Part shown: positions 43,219 through 52,826 of the stretch, piece by piece | Position numbering within the stretch: the first letter of the stretch is position 1 | Layout of the letters: every line of letters starts with the position of its first letter | DNA from: PFJX01 sp031426815 | GTDB lineage: Bacteria; Pseudomonadota; Gammaproteobacteria; Burkholderiales; Thiobacillaceae | Assembly (NCBI GenBank): GCA_031426815.1 | Contig: JASJPG010000014.1 | Span: 23,515-87,514 of the forward strand | Direction: 5' to 3' | Length of the DNA: 64,000 nucleotides | Program-made: the position numbers and the translations under genes | The notes under the pieces: model-generated | Databases searched by the model: none | The model's input: only the letters and a program-made list of their open reading frames with translations | Told to the model about the DNA's origin: nothing

Positions 43219-43530
43219 ATGTCTGCCCCCTACACCCCGATGGACGCGCTTTCCGTTCTCGACCAGTACTTCATCGAGAATCGCTCGCGCATCCTCGATA
43301 TCGCCTCATTTCTCGACCGGATCGACCGCCACGAGGGAGCCGAGTTGGCCAAGGCGGATTACCGCTATCAGGCGTTCATGAAGATCATCGACATCCTGCA
43401 CGAACCGCGCACAGACCGGGCCCGCGCGGTCCAGGTCGCGTTGAGCGATCCGACCACCGAGCCGCTCGACAGCGCGCTGGGTTTGCGGGCCTGGGGCGCC
43501 TGGAAGGGAGAAGATCATGCGGGCAATTGA
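43219..43530 (+). CDS. Small unknown protein heading the ebo gene cluster
   Basis: 103 residues, soluble, mostly helical, acidic; no signal peptide or Cys. CAGGAG lies 8 nt before ATG 43219. I recognise no family. Its end overlaps the eboB start by 14 nt, so it is translationally coupled to the ebo genes. Segment MDALSVLDQYFIENRSRI and an acidic middle suggest a helical binding or adaptor protein. It occupies the position where eboA might be expected, but shows no resemblance to the EboA protein encoded at 62 kb. Confidence 0.7.
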   Translation: MSAPYTPMDALSVLDQYFIENRSRILDIASFLDRIDRHEGAELAKADYRYQAFMKIIDILHEPRTDRARAVQVALSDPTTEPLDSALGLRAWGAWKGEDHAGN

Positions 43531-44320
43531 TCCCCACATCCACATGGTGTCGCGGACCACCGACGACTACCTGAAAATGACCATCAGCGGCATACACACC
43601 GTCGCCGAACCGGCATTCTGGGCCGGGTTCGACCGTAGTTCGGCGAATGCCTTCCGCGACTATTTTCAGCAGTTGACCGTAGTCGAACCGGCACGCGCCG
43701 CCCGGTTCGGCGTCAAGCACTATTGCTGGCTCGGTCTCAACTCGAAGGAGTCCGAGGATCTTGCGCTGGCGGACGAAGTGCTCGCCTTCCTGCCCGAGTA
43801 TCTGGATCGACCGAATGTGCTGGGCATTGGCGAGATCGGACTGAACAAGAACAGCCGCAATGAAATCGCGGTGCTGGAAAAGCATCTGGAAATCGCGGTC
43901 GCACGCAACGAACTGATCCTGATCCATACGCCGCACCTGGAAGACAAGCTGAAAGGCACGCGCATCATCATGGACATGATCCGCTCGGAACCGCGCATCG
44001 ATCCTTCGCGCGTTCTGATCGACCATGCCGAGGAACACACCATCGGCGAGATCAAGGACAACGGCTTCTGGTTCGGCCTGACGCTTTACCCGAACTCCAA
44101 GGGCAGCCCGGAGCGGGCCATCGACGCGGTGGAAATCTTCGGCAGCGAACGTCTGTGCATCAACTCTTCCGCCGATTGGAGCGTGAGCGATCCGCTGTCG
44201 ATCCCGAAATGCGCCAACGAGATGCGGCGGCGCGGACATTCGGCTGACGCGGTCGATCAGGTCTTCTTCCAGAACCCCAACAGCTTTCTTGGACAATGCC
44301 CCAAATTCCAGGCCGGCTGA
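43517..44320 (+). CDS. eboB: EboB-type TatD-family metal-dependent hydrolase (copy 1)
   Basis: 267 residues, amidohydrolase-like TIM barrel. Metal-binding pattern: IDPHIHMVSRTTDDY at the N-terminus, a central GIGEIG strand, LIHTPH and VLIDHAEEHT, and SSADW near the end. These are TatD/EboB signatures. The first ebo cluster has been linked in cyanobacteria to export of scytonemin precursors to the periplasm and in Pseudomonas to a nematode-repellent metabolite (recalled literature). Overlaps eboE by 25 nt. A second, divergent EboB is encoded at 62976-63902. Confidence 0.88.
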   Translation: MRAIDPHIHMVSRTTDDYLKMTISGIHTVAEPAFWAGFDRSSANAFRDYFQQLTVVEPARAARFGVKHYCWLGLNSKESEDLALADEVLAFLPEYLDRPNVLGIGEIGLNKNSRNEIAVLEKHLEIAVARNELILIHTPHLEDKLKGTRIIMDMIRSEPRIDPSRVLIDHAEEHTIGEIKDNGFWFGLTLYPNSKGSPERAIDAVEIFGSERLCINSSADWSVSDPLSIPKCANEMRRRGHSADAVDQVFFQNPNSFLGQCPKFQAG

Positions 44321-45423
44321 TCACCTATTGCACGAATATCCATCATGGCGATGGCTGGGAAGAAACCTTCTCCGCGCTGAGGCAATTCATTCCGCCGGTC
44401 AAGGCGGCGGTAGCGCCGAATCGGCCTTTCCCGATCGGGCTGCGCCTGTCGCATCGCGCCGCGCAGGAATTGACCGCGGCCGAGGCCGAACGGATGCGTC
44501 TGTGGCTGAGCGAGCACAATTGTTTCGTGCCGACGCTGAATGGATTTCCATTCGGGTCGTTTCACGACGAACGCGTCAAGGAACAAGTCTATCTGCCCGA
44601 CTGGCGCAGCCCTGAGCGGACGGCGTACACGCGCCGGCTGGCCGACCTGCTGGCGGACTGGCTGCCCGAAGGCATGACCGGTTCGATCTCCACGGTCCCG
44701 ATCGGATTCAAAGGCATGGTCGGCATGGACGATCTGCCGCTGATCAGGCAACAGCTGATCGCCGTCCTGACGCATCTGCGCCATCTGCGCGACAGCCGTG
44801 GCCGTGAGATCGTGCTGGCGCTGGAACCGGAGCCGGGCTGCCTGCTGGAAACCACCGAGGAAGCCTGCCGTTTCTTCGCCGCGCTGGCGTTGCCGGACGA
44901 CCTGCGCGATTTCCTCGGCCTCTGTTACGACTGTTGCCACCAGGCGGTGGAATTCGAGGAGCCGGCCGAATCCCTGGCGCGCCTGGCCGCGGCCGGCATC
45001 CGCATCGCCAAGGTCCAGGTTTCTTCCGCCTTGCGTCTGTTCGATCCCGACCTGGCGCGGCTGCAGAAATTCGACGAACCGCGTTATCTGCATCAGGTTG
45101 CGGTGCGCGGCCGGGATGGCGCGGTGCGCCGCCATATCGATCTGCCGCCGGCGCTGGCGACGCTACCCGGCCAGCCCGGCGACGAATGGCGCTGTCATTT
45201 TCATGTACCCATCTTTACCGAGGGCACCGGCGACTACGGCACCACGCGCTTCTTTCTGGAAGCAATCCTGCCGTTGCTGCCGGCGGACGTGTTGCTGGAA
45301 GTCGAAACCTATACCTGGGATGTGCTGCCGCCGGAATTGCGCGGCAACTCGGTGACCGCATCGATCATCCGGGAAATCGAATGGCTGGAGGCGGAACTGC
45401 ATGCATCGCACGGTCGTCCTTAA
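44296..45423 (+). CDS. eboE: EboE metabolite traffic protein (TIM-barrel)
   Basis: 375 residues resembling the xylose-isomerase-like TIM-barrel fold. Visible features are TYCTNIHHGDGWEETF near the N-terminus, LALEPEPGCLLETTEE with the acidic metal-site residue, LCYDCCHQAVEFE and a late HFHVPIF and LEVETYTWDVLP. This pattern fits EboE. It should act on a sugar-like or cyclitol intermediate; no activity is known to me. It overlaps both neighbours (25 nt upstream, 23 nt downstream), so the genes form one coupled operon. Confidence 0.88.
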   Translation: MPQIPGRLITYCTNIHHGDGWEETFSALRQFIPPVKAAVAPNRPFPIGLRLSHRAAQELTAAEAERMRLWLSEHNCFVPTLNGFPFGSFHDERVKEQVYLPDWRSPERTAYTRRLADLLADWLPEGMTGSISTVPIGFKGMVGMDDLPLIRQQLIAVLTHLRHLRDSRGREIVLALEPEPGCLLETTEEACRFFAALALPDDLRDFLGLCYDCCHQAVEFEEPAESLARLAAAGIRIAKVQVSSALRLFDPDLARLQKFDEPRYLHQVAVRGRDGAVRRHIDLPPALATLPGQPGDEWRCHFHVPIFTEGTGDYGTTRFFLEAILPLLPADVLLEVETYTWDVLPPELRGNSVTASIIREIEWLEAELHASHGRP

Positions 45424-46771
45424 TGTCGTCGGTCTGACTCGCGAGCTGCTCGGCGGCCCGCATACGCCGCGCCTGAACGCGTTGCTGGCCAACTCGGTGC
45501 CGGTCCGCGCGATCACCCCGGCGGTGACCTGTTCCGCGCAGACCACCTATCTGACCGGCCAGTTGCCGAAGTCGCATGGCATCGTCGGCAATGGCTGGTA
45601 TTTCCGCGAACTCGGCGAAGTTCTGTTCTGGCGCCAATCGAACGGTCTGGTCGAAGGCGAGCGGGTCTGGGATGTGGCGCGCCGACGCGATCCCGCCTTC
45701 ACCGTGGCCAACACCTTCTGGTGGTATGCCATGAACACCACGGCGGATTTCAGCGTGACGCCGCGCCCGCTCTACTGCGCGGATGGACGCAAGCTGCCCG
45801 ACTGCTACAGCGTGCCGATGCACCTGCGCGATCGCTTCAACCGCGAGTTCGGCCAGTTTCCCCTGTTCCAGTTCTGGGGTCCGGCCACCACCATCGCCTC
45901 CAGCGAGTGGATCGCCAAGTCGGCGATGGCCATCGAGGCGGAGTACCAGCCGACCTTGCAGCTCGTGTACTTGCCGCATCTGGATTACTGCCTGCAAAAA
46001 GTCGGCCCGCAGGGCGATATCGCGCGCGATCTGGCGGAAGTCGACGCGCTTTGCGGCCGCCTGCTCGATCATTTCCAGGCGCGCGATTGCCGCGTCGTGG
46101 TGCTTTCCGAATACGGCATCACCCCGGTCAGCCGGCCGATCCACCCCAACCGCATCCTGCGCGAGGCGGGCATGCTCTCGCTCAAGGTCGACCTCGGCCG
46201 CGAATATCTGGACCCGGGCAGCAGCCGGGCGTTCGCTGTCTCGGATCATCAGGTCAGCCACATCTATGTGCGCGACCGGCGCGATCTGCCCATGCTGCGC
46301 GAGTTGTTCGCGCGTGTACCCGGCGTGGAGCGGGTGCTCGACGACGACGGCAAACGCGAATACGGGCTGGATCACGCACGCTCCGGTGAACTGGTCCTGA
46401 TTGCATCGGCCGATAGCTGGTTCACTTACTACTGGTGGCTGGACGACGACCGCGCGCCCGATTACGCGCGCACCGTGAACATTCACGCGAAACCGGGCTA
46501 CGACCCGTGCGAACTGTTTATCGACCCCGCCATCGCGCTGCCCAAGCTGAAAATCGCCGGCATCCTGGCCCGCAAACTGCTCGGCTTCCGTTACATGATG
46601 GAAGTCATCCCGCTCGATGCCACCCTGGTCAAAGGTTCGCATGGCCGCGTCACCGATAGTCCCGACGCGGGCCCGCTGTTCATGACCAGCGTGCCGCGGC
46701 TTCTGGACAAGAACGCCATCGACGCCACCGATGTATTCGGTCTGCTGCTGGACCACGTCTTTACCGATTGA
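45401..46771 (+). CDS. eboF: EboF nucleotide pyrophosphatase/phosphodiesterase-like protein
   Basis: 456 residues of the alkaline-phosphatase superfamily (NPP-like). The nucleophile segment is TPAVTCSAQTTYLTGQ, followed by a LPHLDYCLQKVG strand with metal-binding Asp and a VSDHQVSHIYV stretch with Asp/His. The usual first Asp of the family (DG) is replaced in VVLNVVGLT, a feature of this subgroup as far as I recall. No signal peptide is present, so it acts in the cytoplasm. It follows eboE with a 23-nt overlap and precedes eboC by 4 bp. Confidence 0.87.
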   Translation: MHRTVVLNVVGLTRELLGGPHTPRLNALLANSVPVRAITPAVTCSAQTTYLTGQLPKSHGIVGNGWYFRELGEVLFWRQSNGLVEGERVWDVARRRDPAFTVANTFWWYAMNTTADFSVTPRPLYCADGRKLPDCYSVPMHLRDRFNREFGQFPLFQFWGPATTIASSEWIAKSAMAIEAEYQPTLQLVYLPHLDYCLQKVGPQGDIARDLAEVDALCGRLLDHFQARDCRVVVLSEYGITPVSRPIHPNRILREAGMLSLKVDLGREYLDPGSSRAFAVSDHQVSHIYVRDRRDLPMLRELFARVPGVERVLDDDGKREYGLDHARSGELVLIASADSWFTYYWWLDDDRAPDYARTVNIHAKPGYDPCELFIDPAIALPKLKIAGILARKLLGFRYMMEVIPLDATLVKGSHGRVTDSPDAGPLFMTSVPRLLDKNAIDATDVFGLLLDHVFTD

Positions 46772-46775
46772 ATCC

Positions 46776-47483
46776 ATGCCCCCCATCAAGGCCTATCTCG
46801 ATCTCTGCCGCGTCAGCAACCTGCCCACGGTGTGGACCAACGTACTCGCGGCAACGCTGCTGGCGAGCGGTCAGTTCATGCCGGCGCCGTTTCTGCTGCT
46901 GGCGCTGGCCCTGTCGTTCTTTTATGTCGCCGGCATGAGCTTGAACGATGTGTGCGATGTCGAGCATGACCGCATTCAGCGTCCGTCGCGGCCGATTCCA
47001 TCCGGCCGGGTCAGCGCGCGGACGGCCACAATTCTCACGCTGGCGTTGTTCGCCTGCGGTTTCCTGCTGCTCGCCGCCGCGCCCTACACCAGCGGTCTGG
47101 CGGCGGGCGTGCTGCTGCTGCTCGCCATCGTCGCGTACGACTATCGTCACAAGAACAACCCGTTCAGCGTCCTGCTGATGGCCGCCTGCCGTTTCCTGGT
47201 CTTCGTCGTCGCCGCGCTGGCGCTGACCGATACAGTGCCCGTGCCGGTGCTGATCGCCGGCGGCATCCAGTTCGTCTATGTGATTTCCATCAGTCTGGTC
47301 GCGCGTCGGGAAAACCAGCTCACCACGCCTTATCCCTTCCCGGCGGTGCCCGCCATGCTGGCTGGTATCGCACTTCTCGACGGTATCGTTCTCGCGCTGC
47401 TCTTCGCCCTGCCCTGGCTGCTTGCCGGCGTCGTCGGCGCGCTGCTGACATGGATGGGACAACGTTACATTCGCGGCGATTGA
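46776..47483 (+). CDS. eboC: EboC UbiA-like prenyltransferase
   Basis: 235 residues with seven to eight transmembrane helices. The first prenyl-diphosphate/Mg2+ motif reads NDVCDVEHDRIQRPSRPIPS, as in UbiA; the second conserved region is weak (YDYRHKNNPF) and lacks a full second DxxxD, as seen in EboC proteins. ATG 46776 lies 4 bp after eboF and begins the typical MPPIKAYLDLCRVSN segment. It is the only integral membrane protein of the ebo cluster and therefore a candidate for moving or prenylating the intermediate at the membrane. Confidence 0.88.
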   Translation: MPPIKAYLDLCRVSNLPTVWTNVLAATLLASGQFMPAPFLLLALALSFFYVAGMSLNDVCDVEHDRIQRPSRPIPSGRVSARTATILTLALFACGFLLLAAAPYTSGLAAGVLLLLAIVAYDYRHKNNPFSVLLMAACRFLVFVVAALALTDTVPVPVLIAGGIQFVYVISISLVARRENQLTTPYPFPAVPAMLAGIALLDGIVLALLFALPWLLAGVVGALLTWMGQRYIRGD

Positions 47484-47528
47484 AGCGCCCCCTGAGCGCG
47501 GCGGGCGGATTTGTACTTGAGGCTAAAA

Positions 47529-48521
47529 ATGACAGTCGATATCGAACAGATGACCCGCGAAGTGCAGCAGGAAGGCGCGCTGGTGCGCCAGATCGCGGCC
47601 GCCATGGAAACGGTCATCGTCGGCCAGCGCTTTCTCGTCGAGCGCATCCTGGTCGCCATGTTGTGCAACGGCCATGTGCTGATCGAGGGCGTGCCCGGGC
47701 TGGCCAAGACCAAGGTGGTCAAAAGCCTGGCGAAACTGATTGACGCCCGCTTCCAGCGCATCCAGTTCACGCCGGACCTGCTGCCGGCTGACCTGATCGG
47801 CACGCTGATCTATAACCCCGCGCAGGCCGAGTTCACGACCCGCAAGGGACCGATCTTCGCCAATATCGTGCTGGCCGACGAGATCAACCGGGCGCCGGCC
47901 AAGGTGCACAGCGCGCTGCTGGAGGCGATGGAAGAACGCCAGGTCACCATCGGTGAGACGTCCTATCCGCTGGAAACCATGTTCCTGGTATTGGCGACGC
48001 AGAATCCGATCGAACAGGAAGGCACTTACCCTCTGCCGGAAGCGCAGATGGACCGCTTCATGCTGAAGATCGCCATCACCTATCCGTCGCGCGAGGAAGA
48101 GCGCGAAATCATGCGCCGCGCCGCACGCACCGACCGTTCGGACACGCTCGCTCCGCTGATCCACCCCGACGATATCGTCCGGATGCGGGCCTTGATCGAC
48201 GCCCTCTATCTGGATGAAAAAATCGAGCAGTACATCATCGACCTCGTGTTCGCCACGCGCGAGCCGGCGCGTGGCGGCCTGGCCGGGCTGGAACGCCATA
48301 TCGCCTATGGCGCCTCGCCGCGCGCCAGCATCAATCTGGTCCTCGCCGCGCGCGCCATGGCGTTCCTGCGCGGTCGCGGCTACGTGGTGCCGCAGGACGT
48401 GAAGGACATTGCGCCGGAAGTGCTGCGCCACCGCATCATTCCCAGCTACGAAGCCGATGCCGAGGGGGTGACGGTCGAGACGATCATCGCGCGGCTACTC
48501 GCCGAGACGCCGGTGCCGTGA
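47529..48521 (+). CDS. MoxR-family AAA+ ATPase
   Basis: 330 residues: Walker A-like EGVPGLAKT, ADLIGTLIYN sensor region, Walker B VLADEINRAP, LATQNPIEQEGTYPLPEAQMDRF and a winged-helix-like C-terminus. MoxR proteins are chaperone-like ATPases partnered with von Willebrand factor A proteins. It is followed by DUF58 and bat genes with overlaps. The gap to eboC is only 45 bp (GAGG before ATG 47529), so transcription from the ebo genes may continue into this operon. Confidence 0.94.
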   Translation: MTVDIEQMTREVQQEGALVRQIAAAMETVIVGQRFLVERILVAMLCNGHVLIEGVPGLAKTKVVKSLAKLIDARFQRIQFTPDLLPADLIGTLIYNPAQAEFTTRKGPIFANIVLADEINRAPAKVHSALLEAMEERQVTIGETSYPLETMFLVLATQNPIEQEGTYPLPEAQMDRFMLKIAITYPSREEEREIMRRAARTDRSDTLAPLIHPDDIVRMRALIDALYLDEKIEQYIIDLVFATREPARGGLAGLERHIAYGASPRASINLVLAARAMAFLRGRGYVVPQDVKDIAPEVLRHRIIPSYEADAEGVTVETIIARLLAETPVP

Positions 48522-49423
48522 CCCCTTCCCCGCGATCTTCCGAGGCGTTGTCGTGGCCGGCCGCGGAAGTGCGGCGGTTGCAGATTCTCTCGTCCCGCCT
48601 GGTGACCAGTCTGTTCGCCGGCGAATATCGCAGCGTGTTTCGCGGTCGCGGCATCGAATTCGAGGAAGTGCGGGAATACCAGCCGGGCGACGACATCCGC
48701 AGCATCGACTGGAATGTGACGGCGCGCAGCGGCCGGCCGTTCGTGAAACTGTTCATCGAGGAACGGGAAATGACCGTGATGCTCGTCCTCGATCGCTCCG
48801 CCTCGCTGGATTGTGCCTCGCCGCGCGGCAGCAAGGGCAAGCTGGCCGCCGAAGTGTGCGCCCTGCTCGCCTTCGCGGCGGCGCGCAGTCACGACCGCAT
48901 CGGCCTGCTCACGTTCAGCGACCGGATCGAGCAATACATCCCGCCCGCCAAGGGGGCGCGGCATGCCCGCCGCCTGGTCGCCGAGATGTTGAAACCTGCG
49001 CCCGCCGCGCGCGCCACCGACCTTGCCGGCGCCCTGGATTTTCTGGCGCGGGTGCAGCGACGCGGAACCATTCTGTTTCTGGTCTCCGACTTTCTCGCGT
49101 CTGGATTTCAGCTCGCGCTGACCGCCGCCGCGCGGCGCAACGACGTGGTTGCGGTGTCGCTCAGCGACCCGAACGATCTTGCTCTGCCCGATGTCGGGCT
49201 GACGCGCATGACGGACCCGGAAACCGGCATCCGGCGTCTGGTCGATACCGGCAGCGCCGCCGTGCGGCAGGCCTATCGCGCACATGCCGAAGCGCGCCGC
49301 GCCGCGCTGCGCGATACCTTCGCGGCGGCAGGCGTCGAGCATGTCGAGATCGGCACCCATCAATCGCCCGCGCGCACCCTCATGCATTTTTTCCTCAACC
49401 GCCAGCAGCGGCTGAGTCGTTGA
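48518..49423 (+). CDS. DUF58-domain protein of the moxR-bat operon
   Basis: 301 residues with the DUF58 signature (RGRGIEFEEVREYQPGDDIR, then DWNVTARSGRPFVKLFIEER) and a VWA-like fold (VMLVLDRSASLD; LFLVSDFLASGF). GTG start overlaps the moxR stop (GTGA). Function presumed with MoxR in protein assembly or quality control. Confidence 0.93.
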   Translation: MTPSPRSSEALSWPAAEVRRLQILSSRLVTSLFAGEYRSVFRGRGIEFEEVREYQPGDDIRSIDWNVTARSGRPFVKLFIEEREMTVMLVLDRSASLDCASPRGSKGKLAAEVCALLAFAAARSHDRIGLLTFSDRIEQYIPPAKGARHARRLVAEMLKPAPAARATDLAGALDFLARVQRRGTILFLVSDFLASGFQLALTAAARRNDVVAVSLSDPNDLALPDVGLTRMTDPETGIRRLVDTGSAAVRQAYRAHAEARRAALRDTFAAAGVEHVEIGTHQSPARTLMHFFLNRQQRLSR

Positions 49424-49425
49424 CG

Positions 49426-50007
49426 ATGGCCAGACTGTTCGCGTGCGCGCTGCTGGCATTGCAGGTCTTGGCTGCTCCGGCCACGGCGGCAACCGCCGAG
49501 GCGGCCCCACGCGACATCCGCGACATTCGTGGTCCATTGCAATTGCAGTTTTCGCCGCCGTTTGTGATGACTGGCGGCGTGACGATTCTGTTGGCAGGGC
49601 TGCTGTACTTCCGACGCAGACCCCGCCGTCCTGGCCTGTCAGCCATGCCGGAAGCCGTCGCGAACGAACCCGATACGACCGAGCTGCTGACGCGATTGAG
49701 CGAGGACTTTCGGCAAGGACGCTGCGCCGGCGATCAAGCCATTGCCCGCCTGGATGCGCTGTTACGCAACGAACTCGAAATTCGCGCGGAGATTCCGGCG
49801 CCACAATCGACCACGCTGGAATTGAGTATTCACCTGGATCAATCCATGTGGCTGGACGCGGAAACACGCGCACAACTGGCGCGCTTTCTAGCCTTGTGCG
49901 ATCGCGTCAAGTTCTCCGCCCATAGCCCGAGCGAGAGCGAAGTCGAAGCCACCCTGGCTACGGTGCGGACCGTGTGCGACCGCATTCCGCCGAGACAATC
50001 GGCATGA
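49426..50007 (+). CDS. DUF4381-like membrane protein of the bat operon
   Basis: 193 residues: signal peptide (cleavage near TAA), a short segment PRDIRDIRGPLQLQFSPPF, one transmembrane helix (about 46-62, VMTGGVTILLAGLLY) then basic RRRPRRP and a cytoplasmic helical C-terminal domain. Position between DUF58 and VWA genes and topology match DUF4381 proteins. The open frame extends upstream antisense-like through DUF58; ATG 49426 directly after the DUF58 stop is correct. Overlaps batA by 4 nt. Confidence 0.8.
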   Translation: MARLFACALLALQVLAAPATAATAEAAPRDIRDIRGPLQLQFSPPFVMTGGVTILLAGLLYFRRRPRRPGLSAMPEAVANEPDTTELLTRLSEDFRQGRCAGDQAIARLDALLRNELEIRAEIPAPQSTTLELSIHLDQSMWLDAETRAQLARFLALCDRVKFSAHSPSESEVEATLATVRTVCDRIPPRQSA

Positions 50008-51050
50008 GATTCCAGGATCCGCACTGGTTGTTCCTGCTCGCCCTGCTGCTGCCCTGGGTCTGGCTGTCACTTCGGCGCGACCGGAGCGCGCCCGCACTGG
50101 CGGTAGCCGACGGCAAACAGCTCGCCGCGCTGCGCGAGACCTGGCGCACACGCTGCACGCGTTATCTGCCGCTGTTGCGTTTTTTGCTACTGAGCCTGCT
50201 CGTTCTCGCCCTGGCGCGACCGCAGAGCGTCGAACGCGAAACCAGGGTGCGCGGGGAAGGCGTCGATTTGATGGTTGCCCTTGATCTGTCGAGCAGCATG
50301 CTGGCGCAGGATCAGGCCGCAAATGCAGCCGGCGACAACCGACTGAGCATGGCCAAGAAAGTGCTTGCTGAATTCCTGCGCGGCCGGGAGGGCGACCGAA
50401 TCGGGTTGATCGCGTTCGCCGCGCGGCCCTACCCGGCCGCGCCGCTCACCGTCGACCACGCCTGGCTGCGCACGGCGGTGGAGCAACTCCGCATCGGCGC
50501 GGTCGAAGACGGGACCGCCGTCGGCGATGCCATCCTGGCCGCGCTCAACCGTTTGCGCCCGCCAGCGGCAGCCGCTCAAGCCAGCGCCACCCCCGCGCCA
50601 CCCGATCTGGCCCGGGCCAAAAGCCAGGCTGTCATTCTGATGACCGATGGCCGCAGCAATGCCGGCAAAGTCGATCCTATGCTGGCGGCAGCGGCGGCCA
50701 AAGCGGTCGGCATCAGGGTGCATACCATCGGCATCGGCTCACGCGGGCAGGCCGTCATCCCGATCGAGGATCCGCTCGGCGGCACCTTGCTGCGCAAGAT
50801 CGAGGCCGATCTCGACGAGTCCACCCTGCGCGAGATCGCGGCAACCACCGGAGGCCGCTATTTTCGGGCCGACGATGTCGGCATCCTGACCCAGGTATTC
50901 CGTGAGATCGACCGCCTGGAAAAACGCCCCCTGGAAACCAAGGTGTTCTTCTCCTATCGCGAACACTTTCCAGACCTGCTGCTGGCCGTGCTCACGCTGG
51001 GACTCCTCGAACTGATCCTGCGCGCGACCGTCTTGCGCCAACTGCCTTGA
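50004..51050 (+). CDS. batA: BatA-type von Willebrand factor A protein
   Basis: 348 residues with two N-terminal transmembrane helices, a VWA domain with complete MIDAS motif (DLSSSM, and T/D positions in VILMTDGRSNAG) and a C-terminal transmembrane helix. Bat proteins were named for Bacteroides aerotolerance. The ATGA overlap with the previous gene shows translational coupling. Confidence 0.92.
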   Translation: MRFQDPHWLFLLALLLPWVWLSLRRDRSAPALAVADGKQLAALRETWRTRCTRYLPLLRFLLLSLLVLALARPQSVERETRVRGEGVDLMVALDLSSSMLAQDQAANAAGDNRLSMAKKVLAEFLRGREGDRIGLIAFAARPYPAAPLTVDHAWLRTAVEQLRIGAVEDGTAVGDAILAALNRLRPPAAAAQASATPAPPDLARAKSQAVILMTDGRSNAGKVDPMLAAAAAKAVGIRVHTIGIGSRGQAVIPIEDPLGGTLLRKIEADLDESTLREIAATTGGRYFRADDVGILTQVFREIDRLEKRPLETKVFFSYREHFPDLLLAVLTLGLLELILRATVLRQLP

Positions 51051-51051
51051 T

Positions 51052-52053
51052 ATGACCTGGGCCGCTCCCGCTTACGCCTGGCTGCTGCTGCTCGCATTGC
51101 CCGCGTTGCTGCTGCTGCGCTGGGCGCGCTCGCAGCGACAGGCGGCATGGCGCCAACTGAGCGATGCCGGCGAAGTACCCGGCGGCAGCGCGTGGCGCGC
51201 CTGGCTCCCATTCGTGGTTTTCCTGCTTCTGGTAACCGCACTGTGCCGGCCGCAATGGGGCCAGGTGGCCATGGCGCGGCAAACCCTGGGACGCGATCTC
51301 ATCATCGCGCTGGACGTTTCCCGCAGCATGTTGGCGGATGACCTGGCGCCGAACCGGCTGGATAACGCCAAGCGCGCCATCGCCGGGCTGATCCCGCATT
51401 TGCGCGGCGAGCGGATCGGCCTGATCGCCTTCGCCGGCAGCGCCTTTCTGGTGTGTCCGTTGACCAGCGACTACGCAACTTTTGCCGGCGCACTCGCGGA
51501 AGTCGGGCCGGATTCGATTCCCCTCGGTGGCAGCGTACTTACCGGCGCGTTGAACGAGGCCGGGCGCGCGTTTGGCAATAGCTCGATTGGAAAAAATAGC
51601 CAGGCGCATGGCAAGGTGCTGATCGTGATCAGCGATGGCGAGGATCATGGCGACGCAAATAGCAACACAAATGGCGAGAGCGAATTGACCCAGGCGGCGC
51701 AGACCTTGCGCGCTACCGGGGTGTCCCTGCACAGCGTCGCGGCCGGCACGCGCATGGGCGGACTGATTCCGCTGCCCGGGGGCGCATTCCTGAAAAATCG
51801 CGCGGGAGACATCGTCACCAGCCGCCTGCAAACGGCGCCCCTCAACGCCATCGCGCCGGAGGCCCAGACATGGGCGCTGAGCGCGGGTCCGCAGGTGCTG
51901 GCAAAGCTTTACGCGACCCATGCATCCACCTGGGAAAAGCATGACTCCAGCGCAACCAGACCGATTCCGGCCGAGCGTTACCAATTTCCGCTGACGCTCG
52001 CCTTGCTGCTGTTGCTGGTCGAACCCTGGCTCAACCGGCGCGACAAAGCATGA
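51052..52053 (+). CDS. batB: BatB-type von Willebrand factor A protein
   Basis: 333 residues, same topology as BatA: N-terminal helix, helix near 55-75, VWA domain with MIDAS DVSRSM and IVISDGEDHGD, C-terminal helix (PLTLALLLLLVEPWL). One base separates it from batA. Likely a partner of BatA in a periplasmic or membrane complex with MoxR. Confidence 0.93.
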   Translation: MTWAAPAYAWLLLLALPALLLLRWARSQRQAAWRQLSDAGEVPGGSAWRAWLPFVVFLLLVTALCRPQWGQVAMARQTLGRDLIIALDVSRSMLADDLAPNRLDNAKRAIAGLIPHLRGERIGLIAFAGSAFLVCPLTSDYATFAGALAEVGPDSIPLGGSVLTGALNEAGRAFGNSSIGKNSQAHGKVLIVISDGEDHGDANSNTNGESELTQAAQTLRATGVSLHSVAAGTRMGGLIPLPGGAFLKNRAGDIVTSRLQTAPLNAIAPEAQTWALSAGPQVLAKLYATHASTWEKHDSSATRPIPAERYQFPLTLALLLLLVEPWLNRRDKA

Positions 52054-52823
52054 ACCGCCGCTGGATCGAGATCCTGTTGATCCTGTGCGCGCTCGCGGGC
52101 CTGCTGGCCGCGCTTCGCCTCGATCTGGCCGAGCTGTTCGCCGCCCAGGGCATGACGCGTCTGCAAGCCGGCGACACATCTGGCGCGGCGCGAGCCATCC
52201 AGCGTTCCGTCGCGCTCGGTGGCGACCCGGCGCCGCTTGGCTATAACCTCGGGGTCGCCTTGTATCGCGCCGGCAAGTTCGCCGAGGCGCAGCGACAATT
52301 CGCCCTTGCTCTGGCTCAAGCTCGACCGAATTTGACTGCGAACCTCCATTACAACCTCGGCAATAGCGCTTATCGCCAGGCGGAACGTCGCGCCGCCGCC
52401 GATCGAACAGGCGCTGAGCGGCTGTTCCAGCAGGCCATCGCGGCCTATGAAAGCACCTTGACGCTGGCACCCACAGCAGCAGAAGCCAGAGCGAACCTGG
52501 GGCTGGCCCGAACACAACTGGCCACGTTGGCGCGGGCCGATGCGCAAAACCGCGACAAGCAGCCGCACACCAGCCAGGCGCCATCAAAAGCACCGGCAGA
52601 GCGGGAGCGCGACCGCCAAGCCACAAAAAAAGGGGCAGCCAACGCAACGCGCCAAGCGGCAAGCGCCGACCCAACCGCTACCGCCGGAAAAACGCGACGC
52701 GACCTTTCGCGCCATGACGCGGAACGCATGCTGAGCGAAGCACGCGGTCGGGAAAAGCTGTCCGGCATGCTGTCCGGCAAGATCCGCGACAAAGCGCCAC
52801 AGCAACCCGAGAAAGACTGGTAA
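52050..52823 (+). CDS. batC: BatC-type TPR protein
   Basis: 257 residues: N-terminal transmembrane helix, about three tetratricopeptide repeats (residues 35-155; YNLGVALYRAGKFAEAQ, YNLGNSAYRQAERR) and a low-complexity, Lys/Arg/Gln/Ala-rich C-terminal tail. The ATGA overlap with batB and the order match bat operons. Confidence 0.9.
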   Translation: MNRRWIEILLILCALAGLLAALRLDLAELFAAQGMTRLQAGDTSGAARAIQRSVALGGDPAPLGYNLGVALYRAGKFAEAQRQFALALAQARPNLTANLHYNLGNSAYRQAERRAAADRTGAERLFQQAIAAYESTLTLAPTAAEARANLGLARTQLATLARADAQNRDKQPHTSQAPSKAPAERERDRQATKKGAANATRQAASADPTATAGKTRRDLSRHDAERMLSEARGREKLSGMLSGKIRDKAPQQPEKDW

Positions 52824-52826
52824 GCC

